A stretch of 64,000 bases of DNA, taken from positions 186,001 through 250,000 of the forward strand of contig CAVQZC010000003.1 in assembly GCA_963718315.1 (NCBI GenBank), written 5' to 3'. Both the position numbers and the translations under genes were made by a program. The stretch is from CAVQZC01 sp963718315 (GTDB lineage: Bacteria > Actinomycetota > Thermoleophilia > Gaiellales > JAICJC01). Under the pieces are notes generated by a model. It was given only the letters and a program-made list of their open reading frames with translations. It did not search any database and had not been told where the DNA came from. Positions 47,037 to 55,367 of this stretch are shown piece by piece. The stretch's first letter is position 1. Each line of letters begins with the position of its first letter.

Positions 47037-47118
47037 GGGAGGGTGTCCGAGTGGTTAAAGGAGACGGGCTGTAAACCCGTTGGCTATGCCTACAGAGGTT
47101 CGAATCCTCTCCCTCCCA
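47037..47118 (+). tRNA. tRNA-Tyr (GTA)
   Basis: Class II tRNA: acceptor GGGAGGG pairs with CCCTCCC; D arm TCC...GGA; anticodon stem ACGGG/CCCGT with loop CTGTAAA (anticodon GTA); a long variable arm; T arm AGAGG-TTCGAAT-CCTCT. No CCA encoded. A TAGAAT box at 47021-47026 may be its -10. Confidence 0.95.
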
Positions 47119-47145
47119 TAGCGTTGTCTAGATAGGATCGGACAG

Positions 47146-47346
47146 ATGTTCGGGTACCACCCCCAGCACCACCTCCTCTACGACGTCGTCATCATCGCGA
47201 TCTACTTCGTGCCGACGATCGTCGCGCTGGTTCGCCACCACCGGCAGTCGGTGGCGATCTTCCTGGTCAACTTCATGCTCGGCTGGACGCTGATCGGCTG
47301 GATCGGGTCGCTGATCTGGTCGTTCACCAATCCGCACCGGGCGTGA
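47146..47346 (+). CDS. Superinfection immunity family small membrane protein
   Basis: A 66-residue protein with two membrane helices: VIIAIYFVPTIVALVRHH and IFLVNFMLGWTLIGWIGSLI. This matches the superinfection-immunity (Imm, T4-type) family, widespread in bacterial chromosomes where the role is unclear. Overlaps the next gene by GTGA. Confidence 0.8.
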   Translation: MFGYHPQHHLLYDVVIIAIYFVPTIVALVRHHRQSVAIFLVNFMLGWTLIGWIGSLIWSFTNPHRA

Positions 47347-48386
47347 CGCCCTTCTCGTACCCGCCGCGTGCGCGCCGGGGCGACCGGGTCGCGATCGTCT
47401 CGCCCTCGGGCCGCGCGGCTGCCGAGTTCGCTGCGCCGGTTGATCTGGGACTGCGGCGGCTGCGAGCGGAGTTCGGGCTGGAGCCGGTCGAGTACCCGAC
47501 GACCCGGGCGCCCGAGGCCTCGCCGCAGGAGCGCGCCGCCGACCTGCATGCCGCATTCGCCGATCCGCAGATCGCTGCGGTGATCGCCACCATCGGCGGC
47601 GACGACGAGATCAAGGTGCTCCGCCACCTCGAGCCGGAGGTGTTCCGGGCGAACCCGAAGCCGTTCTTCGGCTACAGCGACAACACCAACCTGCTGCTCT
47701 ACCTCTGGAACCTGGGCATCGTCGGCTACCACGGCGGGTCGGTGATGGTGCAGTTGGGCCGGCCCGGCTCGATCAACCCGGACACGCGCGTGTCGCTCGA
47801 GGCGGCCCTGCTCGAAGGCGGGTGGCGGACGCTGGTGGAGCCAAAGGAGTACACGACCGTCGAGGGCGAGTGGGAGGACCCCAGGATGCTCGAGAGCGAG
47901 CCGCGGATGACGGCCAGCGAGGGCTGGGAGTGGCATGGCCCGAAGCGGCGGGTGGAGGGGCAGAGCTGGGGCGGCTGCCTGGAGATCCTCGACTTCCACT
48001 TCCGCGCCGCCCGCTACCTGCAGCCCGACGAGCGCTACGACGGCTGCGTGCTCTTCTGCGAGACCTCCGAGGAGATGCCCTCGCCGGACTACGTCTACCA
48101 GGTGCTGATGGGGATCGGCGAGCGCGGCCTGCTGCAGCGCTTCGCCGCCGTGGTCTGGGGGCGGCCCAAGTCGTGGTCGCATGCCAACCGAAACGTGTTC
48201 GGCGAGCAGCTGCTCTACGAGGAGGCGCAGCACGAGGCCGTCGAGACCGCCCTTGCGGAATACCACCCCGACGTGCCCTGGGTCTTTGGGGTCGACTTCG
48301 GCCACACCGATCCGCAGCTGGTGATTCCCTACGGCGGCGACGTCGTGGTGGACACGGGCGAGCTCCGCATCGACGTTCGGTACTAG
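47343..48386 (+). CDS. LD-carboxypeptidase (S66 family)
   Basis: A 347-residue serine peptidase that removes the terminal D-Ala from tetrapeptides of recycled peptidoglycan, or an MccF-like immunity enzyme. The N-terminal RRGDRVAIVSPSG and the catalytic serine segment FFGYSDNTNLLLYL are clear; a Glu lies in GGCLEILDFHF, and a C-terminal DFGHTDPQLVIPYGG holds the His of the Ser-Glu-His triad. The family member type is undecided. GTG 47343 start, coupled to the upstream small gene. Confidence 0.88.
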   Translation: MTPFSYPPRARRGDRVAIVSPSGRAAAEFAAPVDLGLRRLRAEFGLEPVEYPTTRAPEASPQERAADLHAAFADPQIAAVIATIGGDDEIKVLRHLEPEVFRANPKPFFGYSDNTNLLLYLWNLGIVGYHGGSVMVQLGRPGSINPDTRVSLEAALLEGGWRTLVEPKEYTTVEGEWEDPRMLESEPRMTASEGWEWHGPKRRVEGQSWGGCLEILDFHFRAARYLQPDERYDGCVLFCETSEEMPSPDYVYQVLMGIGERGLLQRFAAVVWGRPKSWSHANRNVFGEQLLYEEAQHEAVETALAEYHPDVPWVFGVDFGHTDPQLVIPYGGDVVVDTGELRIDVRY

Positions 48387-48943
48387 GGGACCTGTCGACT
48401 GACGATCCAGGCGTGCTTGCCGACCTGGCGGCCTCGCTCGAACCCGTGCTCCTCGAACAGCTCGACGGTGGCGCTGAACAGGAAGCGCGCCTGCGCCTCG
48501 CGGCCGGCGGTCACCTCGGAGATCGCCTCCACGCGGCCGCCGCCGGCGTCTGCGATCTGCCCCAGCGCCCCTTCCAGTCCGGCCCGTGCGACGCCCTGAC
48601 CGCGGTGCCCCTTGTCGACGAAGATGCAGGCGATCCGCCAGTCCGCGGGCGGCGGTGGGTCCTTCCTGTACTCCCGCATGTGCTTCAGGCCGAGCTCGTC
48701 GGGCCTCCCGTACTGGCACCAGCCCTGGGCGAAGCCCTCGTCGTCGAACACCATCGCGGCGTGGGCACGGCCGGTGCGCACCAGCTTCTCCTTCAGCGTC
48801 CGCGGGTCGGTGATGCCGCGCCGGTATTCGGCGTGGTTCGGGGCGCACCAGCAGCCGCCGTAGATCCCGTTGTTGCGCTCGACCAGCTCGGCGAATGCGT
48901 CCCAGGTGGAGCTCTCGAGCGGCCGGGTCGTGAAGGTGCCCAT
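48383..48943 (-). CDS. GNAT family N-acetyltransferase
   Basis: A 186-residue acetyltransferase. The acetyl-CoA binding loop is FVDKGHRGQGVARAGLEGAL; the N-terminal part YGGCWCAPNHAEY is a feature of one GNAT subgroup. The start ATG 48943 lies six bases after TATACG on the minus strand, so the transcript is probably leaderless. Tail-to-tail overlap of four bases with the LD-carboxypeptidase gene. Confidence 0.82.
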   Translation of the reverse strand: MGTFTTRPLESSTWDAFAELVERNNGIYGGCWCAPNHAEYRRGITDPRTLKEKLVRTGRAHAAMVFDDEGFAQGWCQYGRPDELGLKHMREYRKDPPPPADWRIACIFVDKGHRGQGVARAGLEGALGQIADAGGGRVEAISEVTAGREAQARFLFSATVELFEEHGFERGRQVGKHAWIVSRQVP

Positions 48944-48977
48944 AGCTGACGTATACCCGATGTGGAGGTGGAGCCGT

Positions 48978-49514
48978 ATGCCGATTCTCGATGGATCGAT
49001 GGTCGAGGATCCCCGCGACGCGCTTCGCTCGATCGAGACGACCGGGCGCCAGGCGCTGACCGAGCTTCGCCGCCTGCTCGGGCTGCTGCGCGACGTCGAA
49101 GGAGGGCCGTCGCTGGCACCGCAGCCGAGCCTGCAGTATCTGGACGAGCTACTCGCCCAGATCCGCGGCGCCGGCCTGCCCGTCGAGCTGACGGTGGAGG
49201 GCACACCGACTGCGCTTCCACAGGGTGTCGACCTGTCGGCCTACAGGATCGTGCAGGAGGGGCTCACCAACACCCTCAAGCACGCCGGAGCGGACCGGGT
49301 GTGCGTGCTGGTTCGGTACGCCCCTGCGGTGCTGGAGATCGAGATCTCGGACGACGGTCGCGGCCACCCGGACAGCGCGGGGAACGGTGGCGGGCACGGT
49401 CTGGTCGGCATGCGCGAGCGGGTCGCCCTCTACGGCGGGGAGCTGCGGGCCGGTCGCGGGGAGGACGGCGGCTACGTGGTGCGGGCACGCCTGCCGCTGG
49501 GGTCGGGCGCGTGA
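48978..49514 (+). CDS. Truncated NarL-type sensor histidine kinase
   Basis: A 178-residue protein that keeps only the second dimerisation helix (DALRSIETTGRQALTELRRLLGLL) and the ATPase domain (N-box YRIVQEGLTNTLKHA, G1 ISDDGRG, G2 GHGLVGMRERV). The phosphoacceptor histidine and all sensory and membrane parts are absent. ATG 48978 has GGAGGTGGAG upstream, so translation from here is plausible. It is coupled by GTGA to the response regulator. Either an intact HATPase-only protein or a kinase whose 5' half was lost when the acetyltransferase gene came to lie upstream. Confidence 0.75.
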   Translation: MPILDGSMVEDPRDALRSIETTGRQALTELRRLLGLLRDVEGGPSLAPQPSLQYLDELLAQIRGAGLPVELTVEGTPTALPQGVDLSAYRIVQEGLTNTLKHAGADRVCVLVRYAPAVLEIEISDDGRGHPDSAGNGGGHGLVGMRERVALYGGELRAGRGEDGGYVVRARLPLGSGA

Positions 49515-50176
49515 CCATCAGGCTGCTGCTGGCCGACGACCAGGAGCTGGTGCGCACCGGTTTTCGGCTGATCCTGAACGCCGAGCCCGACATGGTGGTG
49601 GCCGGCGAGGCGGCCGACGGCTCCCAGGCCGTGGATGAGGCGGCGCGGCTGCGGCCCGACGTCATCCTGATGGACGTGCGGATGCCGGGGGTGGACGGGA
49701 TCGAGGCGACCAGGCGGCTCGGCCGCATCGCTCCAGAGCCACCGCGCGTGATCATGCTGACGACGTTCGACCTCGACCAGTACGTGTACGACGCGCTGCG
49801 CGCCGGGGCGAGCGGCTTTCTGCTCAAGGACGCGCCGGCGGCACAGCTCGTCGAGGCGATCAGAGTTGTCGCGGCTGGCGACGCCCTGCTGGCGCCCGCC
49901 ATCACCCGCAGGATGATCGCCGAGTTCGCCAGGCGTCCGCTGCCCCAGGACGAGCCGGCGCTCGAGCAGCTGACCAGCCGCGAGCGCGAGGTGCTGACCC
50001 TGATCGCCCGCGGCCGCTCGAACGCCGAGATCGGGGCGGAGTTGTTCATCAGCGACGCCACGGTGAAGACGCACGTCAAGCGTGTGCTGGCCAAGCTCGG
50101 GCTGCGAGACCGCGTGCAGGCGGTGGTGCTGGCCTACGAGACCGGCCTCGTACAGCCGGGAATCACATGGATATGA
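49511..50176 (+). CDS. NarL/FixJ family response regulator
   Basis: A 221-residue regulator. Receiver domain: LLLADDQELVRTGF with the acidic pair, phosphorylated Asp in DVILMDVRMPG, then LTTFD and FLLKDA. C-terminal LuxR helix-turn-helix: LTSREREVLTLIARGRSNAE and DATVKTHVKRVLAKLGLRDR. It directly precedes the TasA-like secretion module (start 17 bp after its stop) and may control it. Confidence 0.92.
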   Translation: MTIRLLLADDQELVRTGFRLILNAEPDMVVAGEAADGSQAVDEAARLRPDVILMDVRMPGVDGIEATRRLGRIAPEPPRVIMLTTFDLDQYVYDALRAGASGFLLKDAPAAQLVEAIRVVAAGDALLAPAITRRMIAEFARRPLPQDEPALEQLTSREREVLTLIARGRSNAEIGAELFISDATVKTHVKRVLAKLGLRDRVQAVVLAYETGLVQPGITWI

Positions 50177-50192
50177 CTTGCAAACCCCCCTG

Positions 50193-50849
50193 ATGGGGAT
50201 TCCGGTCAGGGCGACAGATTCCGATGAGAAGGGACGGCGCTCGTACCGGCGCCGGCTCCGCAGGTTCTACGTCCACGGAAGGACACCGATCAGCCAGGGA
50301 AGGACACGCCGGCGCCTGCGCGCCATCTCGCTCACGATCGCCGTGCTCGCGGCGGTTGCCGCGTGGTGGACGCTGACGGCCGCCGCCGCCCTGCGCCCCT
50401 CCGCCGCGGTGCACGGGAAGGCGACGCTGGCCGTGCGCACCTTGGGGATCTCGCCCGCGGGCGGCCTGACCGGCGCCGCCAACCTGGCCGCCGGCGACTC
50501 GCTGCAGCGGCAGCTGGGGATCATCAACGTCGGCAGCAAGCCGGTGGCGGCCGCTGCCGTGAAGGTCGTTCCCACCAGCGGCTCGCACCTGAACAGCGGG
50601 CTGACCGTGCAGGTTGACCGCTGCTCGGCGGCCTGGGTGGCCGCCGGGAAGGGGCTCACCTGCCACGGCACGTCCACCACCCTGACCGGGTCGTTCGCAC
50701 CTGGTTCCAAGCAGATTTCACTCGCGCTGGCCGGGCTGAAGCCCAACGCAACGGCCTGGCTGCGGGTGACCGTGAGACTGGCGGCCGGCGCTTCGGCTGC
50801 CCAGCAGAGCGTCTCAACGACGCTCACATATACGTTCAGCGCGAGCTGA
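50193..50849 (+). CDS. TasA/CalY-like exported protein 1
   Basis: A 218-residue protein. A basic 40-residue head precedes a signal segment (ISLTIAVLAAVAAWWTLTAAAA). The mature part resembles TasA/camelysin proteins: a GDSLQRQLGIINVGSKPV strand like the PGD...NNG segment of TasA, then VDRCSAAW and LTCHG with two cysteines, and a C-terminal TLTYTFSAS. The same pattern, with both cysteines, recurs in the next-but-one gene product. Probably a surface or fibre subunit. Confidence 0.7.
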   Translation: MGIPVRATDSDEKGRRSYRRRLRRFYVHGRTPISQGRTRRRLRAISLTIAVLAAVAAWWTLTAAAALRPSAAVHGKATLAVRTLGISPAGGLTGAANLAAGDSLQRQLGIINVGSKPVAAAAVKVVPTSGSHLNSGLTVQVDRCSAAWVAAGKGLTCHGTSTTLTGSFAPGSKQISLALAGLKPNATAWLRVTVRLAAGASAAQQSVSTTLTYTFSAS

Positions 50850-50876
50850 CGACTACGTAATTCTGGCACGGGAACT

Positions 50877-50983
50877 CCCTCAAAAGGGGGAGGAAATTCG
50901 GCTGCCTGCTGCCGACAGGTACCTGGTCGGTGAAGGGGGATGCCCCAAGCCGCCTCATTCCCCTCTGTCCCGAAGGAGAACCT
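50877..50983 (+). promoter_or_regulatory. Leader of the second TasA-like gene with hairpins
   Basis: This stretch between the two TasA-like genes holds CCCTCAAAAGGGGG (50877-50890), a CCGAC-N9-GTCGG hairpin around the palindrome AGGTACCT, a GGGGATGCCCC hairpin and a good ribosome site (AAGGAGAA) before TTG 50984. It may attenuate or set the higher expression of the second subunit. Confidence 0.4.
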
Positions 50984-51609
50984 TTGTCGTCACCAGTGCG
51001 CAAGCGGCGTCGCGGCCGCAAGCTCCTGCTCTCGCTGGCCGCGCTTGGCGCTGCCGCGAGCATCGCGGGATGGCCACGTACGCGACCTTCACCAGCTCGG
51101 TCTCGCAGAGCCAGACGATCTCGTCCGGCACCGTGAGCCTCAACCTCGGCGCCACGGGCTCGGCCACCAACCGGCTGAACATCGGCGCCAGCAACATCGC
51201 TCCCGGCGACACCATGCAGCGGAGCGTCGACCTGATCAACGGCGGCACCATCAACATGGCGTCGATCACGCTGACCAACGCGGCGACCACGTCGTCGCTG
51301 CTGGACACCGACGCGGTCAACGGCCTTCAGCTGACCATCGACAAGTGCTCGCAGGCGTGGACTGAGGGCGGCACCGCGCCGGCCTACACCTACACCTGCG
51401 GTGGCACGACCTCGACGGTGCTGGCCAGCCGCGCGATCGTCGGCACCAACATCGCCCTCAGCAACCTGGGCGCGCTGACGGCCGGCACGACCGACCATCT
51501 GCGGTTCACGCTGAGCTTCCCGTCGGCGGCAGGCAACACGTTCCAGGGCCTGACCTCGACGATCCAGTACACGTTCACCGGCACCCAGCGCGCCGGCACC
51601 AATCAGTAG
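50984..51609 (+). CDS. TasA/CalY-like exported protein 2, frameshifted
   Basis: A reconstructed product of about 208 residues. TTG 50984 is preceded by AAGGAGAA and gives a signal SSPVRKRRRGRKLLLSLAAL; the frame breaks near 51069 and continues MATYATFTSSVSQSQTISSG, as in TasA (WAAFND...ATFASGTL). NIAPGDTMQRSVDLINGGT corresponds to the TasA PGD...NNG strand; IDKCSQAW and YTYTCGG supply the conserved cysteine pair; the end is STIQYTFTGTQ. Likely the major fibre-type subunit cleaved by the adjacent SipW-like peptidase. Confidence 0.75.
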
Positions 51610-51627
51610 CGCGCGGACGTCGACTGA

Positions 51628-52200
51628 ATGAAGCAGCACGCCTCACGCACCCTGTCGATCGCCGCCAAGCTGGCGGTCGGCGGGGTGCTGGCGTTCTGCC
51701 TGGCAGTGTTTGCGTTCTTCGGGCTGGGACCGCACACCGGGCTCTACCGCACCGAGACGGTGCTGTCGGGCTCGATGGTGCCGCACTTCTCGCCCGGCGA
51801 TGTGGTCGTGGTCACGCCGGAGCCGCTGGCGGATGTCCGCGTCGGCCAGGTGATCACCTACCACGCCCCGGTGCAGGGGCACGTGATCGTCACCCACCGG
51901 GTGGTGAAAGTCTTGAAGGGCGGCGCCCATCCCGTGATCCTGACCAAGGGCGACGCCAATGCCGCTCCCGACCCGTGGACGGCCAAGCTGTCGGGCTCGC
52001 CGGTCTGGCAGCAGCGCTGGGTGATCCCCGGTGCCGGCTGGATCATCGAGTGGCTGCGCTCGCCGATCATGCGGTACCTGCTGGTGTTCTGCGTTCCGAT
52101 GCTGCTGGCCGTGATCTGGCTGCGCGACATCTGGCGCGACGACCCAGACGATGAGCAGGAAGAGGTGCGCACGGATGCGCCGGCGCTCGGCACTCGGTAG
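51628..52200 (+). CDS. Signal peptidase I, SipW/ER type
   Basis: A 190-residue membrane peptidase. A membrane helix near residues 12-34 precedes the catalytic serine in LSGSMVP (S49); the second catalytic residue is histidine (VTHRVV, H90) instead of the lysine of ordinary bacterial type I peptidases, as in archaeal, ER and SipW enzymes. TKGDANAAPD supplies the conserved Asp. A second helix lies near the C-terminus. In Bacillus, SipW processes TasA and TapA; here it sits between TasA-like genes and a repeat protein. Confidence 0.88.
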   Translation: MKQHASRTLSIAAKLAVGGVLAFCLAVFAFFGLGPHTGLYRTETVLSGSMVPHFSPGDVVVVTPEPLADVRVGQVITYHAPVQGHVIVTHRVVKVLKGGAHPVILTKGDANAAPDPWTAKLSGSPVWQQRWVIPGAGWIIEWLRSPIMRYLLVFCVPMLLAVIWLRDIWRDDPDDEQEEVRTDAPALGTR

Positions 52201-53296
52201 CAGGGCGACGGCGGTCGCCGTGGGCGCTGTGATCGGCGCCCTGATCGGAGCCACCGCCGCCTACGCCGCGTTCACGAAGGCGACCACGCCGGTCGCGGCG
52301 ACCTACGCCTCGTCCCACATCTTTCCCACCACCACCACGGTGCCCGCGTTCGACCTCGAGGACGCCTCCGGCGGCGGCGCCGAGGCGTTCGCCGGCAGCC
52401 CGGTGGCCTTCGGCGACGGCAACCTCTACACCGCGCTGAACAACTACCCGACCGCCTACAGCGCGACCAAGTACACCCAGTTTGCGATGAGCTCGCCGCT
52501 GCCCGGCGGGATCCCGGTCAGCAGCCTGACGCTGAACTTCGGCCTGCGCTCCGGCAAGGCCGGCGCCCAGCGGCCTGCTACTTCGCCCAGCTCTACCAGG
52601 CCAGCACGAACACGCTGCTCTCCACCTACGGCAGTTCCGCCAGCCCGCTCGGCTGCGCCAGCTCGAACACGGTGACCACCACCGTCAACACGACGCTGAC
52701 CGGGATCACCACCAGCGACGCCGCCAACAACCTGGCGGTGCGGGTCTTCGTCTGGACGACCCCGACCGCGAAGGCGACCGTGATCGACCAGGCGACCATC
52801 AGCGGCACCACGCCCTACGGCTCCTTCACGCTCTACCCGGTCAGCGACCACCGACGCGACCGGCACTGCGACCACCACGCCGTGGGCGCTGGCGGCAGTG
52901 GACGGCACGGCGCTGACGTCGGCCTCGAACTTCCAGACCAGCTTCAGCGCGGCCCGCTACCTGCGGCCGGTGTTCGACCCGGACATCCCCACCGGCGCCG
53001 CCATCTCCGGCGCCACGCTGAACCTCAACTACCGGCCGAACACGGCGGCCTCGACGCTCTGCTACTACGTCGCCGTCTACAACGGCGCCACGCTGCTGGC
53101 CACGCACGGCAGCTCAGCCGCGCCGCTCAACTGCGTGACCGGCACGACGTTCGCCAGCGATGTCATCTCGCTGCCCGAGGTGAACACCGCGGCGATCGCC
53201 AACGCGACCTCGGTGCGGATCTACTACCGCTCGACGGCGGCCGGCAAGGCCCAGCTGGGAGCGACCACGCTCTCGGTGTCGTACCGCCTCGCCTGA
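52175..53296 (+). CDS. Exported two-repeat surface protein of the SipW module, frameshifted
   Basis: A reconstructed product of about 373 residues. The signal region (AVGAVIGALIGATAAYAAFT) resembles SipW-dependent signals. Two tandem repeats of roughly 165 residues follow; matching blocks are SSLTLNFGLRSGK / SGATLNLNYRPNT, ACYFAQLYQASTNTLLSTYG / LCYYVAVYNGATLLATHG and SASPLGCASS / SAAPLNCVTG. Frame breaks occur near 52570 and 52845. ATG 52175 overlaps the peptidase gene by 26 bases. A probable wall or fibre-associated protein. Confidence 0.7.
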
Positions 53297-53341
53297 TTAG
53301 CCAGTCAGATACCGGACGCGGCATTTGTGTAGGATCGCGCG

Positions 53342-55085
53342 ATGTCTGCCGGCAACCCTGTCGTCGACGAGCCCGTCTACGGCAGCGCTCCAGGGGAAAA
53401 AGGGCTAAAGACCGGGTCGCTGGGCCTGATCTCCAGCATCGTCATGGGGATGGCGTCGACCGCCCCTGCCTACAGCCTGGCCTCGGCGCTGGGCTTCGTG
53501 GTGGCGACGGTGGCGCTGCAGTCGCCGATCATCATGCTGCTGGCGTTCGTGCCCATGTACATGATCGCGGTCGCCTACAAGGAGCTGAACGAGGCCGAGC
53601 CGGATTGCGGCACCACGTTCACCTGGGCGACCCGGGCATTCGGCGCGAGCTGGGGCTGGATGGGCGGCTGGGGGATCTTCGCCGCCGACGTGATCGTGAT
53701 GGCCAACCTGGCCCAGATCGCCGGCTCCTACGGCTTCCTGCTGGTCGGTGCCGACCACCTCGCCACCTCGAACCTGTGGGTGACCGTGGCCGGCGTTGTC
53801 TGGATCGTCGTGATGACGTACATCTCGTGGATCGGGATCGAGATCTCGGCCAAGCTGCAGTACCTGCTGCTGGGGATCGAGGTGGTGATCCTGGGGCTGC
53901 TGGCGGGCACCGCGCTGATCAAGGTCTACACGGGCAACGGCGTTGCCGAGTCGAGCCGGATCCAGCTCTCGTGGTTCAACCCGCTCAACATCTCCTCGCC
54001 GGGCGTGTTTGCCGCCGGCATCCTGGCCGCCGTCTTCATCTACTGGGGCTGGGACACCGCGGTGGCGTGTAACGAGGAGACAGCCGACGCCAACCACACG
54101 CCGGGGCGGGCCGCCGTCATCTCGACCATCCTGCTGCTGCTGACCTACGTCATCGTCACCGTCGGCGCGCAGGCGTGGGCCGGTGCGGGCAGCCACGGCG
54201 TCGGCCTCACCAACCCGGCCAACGCGGACGACGTGCTGAGCGTGCTGGGCACCAGCATCTTCGGCACCGGCATCGCCGGGAGCACGCTGACCAAGCTGCT
54301 GCTGTTCATGGTCATGACCAGCTCGATGGCATCGACGCTGACGACCATCCTGCCCACCGCGCGGACGACGCTCTCGATGGCGGCGTTCAAGGCCGCTCCC
54401 AAGATCTTCGCGAAGATCCACCCCAAGTACCTGACCCCGACCTGGTCGACCTGGGGGATGGGCATCGCGTCGGTCGTGTTCTACGTGGCGCTGACCAAGG
54501 CCAGCGGCAACGTGCTGAGCGACTCGATCGGCTCCCTGGGGCTGATGATCGCCTTCTACTACGGGCTGACGGGCTTCGCCTGCTTCTGGTTCTACCGGAG
54601 CGTGCCGCTGACGTTCGGCCAGTCGGTGTCGCGCAGGATCGTCCCGCTGATCGGCGGCATCCTGCTGCTGGTGCTGTTCGTGTACGCGTGCAGCCAGTAC
54701 ATCAACCCCGACTACGGATACACCTCGGTGTCCGCTGCCCGGCTTCCCCTGGTACGGCGGCAAGGTGGGCGGGGTGTTTGCGCTGGGCATCGGCGTGCTG
54801 CTGCTGGGCGTCGTCCTGATGCTGATCTGGCGGGCGATCTCACCCGCCTACTTCCGCGGCGAGACGCTGCCGCAGATGTCGTACGGCGAGCTGATCCTGG
54901 TGCCGGCCTCGGGGTCGGTCGTGCCCACGGTCGGCCTGCCCGACTCGGGTCATCAGGCGACGGTGATCGCGCCCGACCTGTCGAACCTTCCGCCCGGCTT
55001 CAGCGTCGAGGACGTCGAGCCGGCAGGCGAGCTGGACGAGGAGCAGGAGCGCGAGCTCCGCGGCGAGGACGACCCGCCGGCCTAG
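53342..55085 (+). CDS. APC family amino acid permease, frameshifted
   Basis: A reconstructed permease of about 580 residues. It starts with a hydrophilic tail and then TGSLGLISSIVMGMASTAPAYS, the first APC helix with the substrate-binding glycine motif; FIYWGWDTAVACNEET is in the middle. The frame breaks near 54735 and resumes FPWYGGKVGGVFALGIGVLL, ending in an acidic cytoplasmic tail at 55085. Substrate unknown. Tail overlaps the next gene by four bases. Confidence 0.88.
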
Positions 55086-55309
55086 TCGCTGAGCTCGGCC
55101 TCTCGCTGGGCCTTGGCCTTCCGGTCGGACCACCAGCCTGCGATCAGGCCGACGACGACCAGGAACACGAAGAAGCCGAGGATCCCCCAGGCGAACAGTG
55201 CCTTCAGGAAGATCAGGGCGACGACGAAGAAGATGATGCCGGCGAGCAGGGCTCCTCCGGCGAGGCGCAGGAAGAAACCCCATCCGCGCAACGAGTTCGA
55301 ATCGCTCAT
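55082..55309 (-). CDS. Small two-helix membrane protein
   Basis: 75 residues with two adjacent hydrophobic helices (LAGGALLAGIIFFVVALIFL and GILGFFVFLVVVGLIAGWW) and a charged C-terminal tail SDRKAKAQREAELSD. No family recognised. Divergent from the MMPL gene by 58 bp. Confidence 0.6.
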   Translation of the reverse strand: MSDSNSLRGWGFFLRLAGGALLAGIIFFVVALIFLKALFAWGILGFFVFLVVVGLIAGWWSDRKAKAQREAELSD

Positions 55310-55367
55310 GGTCGCGACTGTATAGATCGCGGCGCCGTTGCGCCAGCCGCGCTACCGTCCGACGCCG

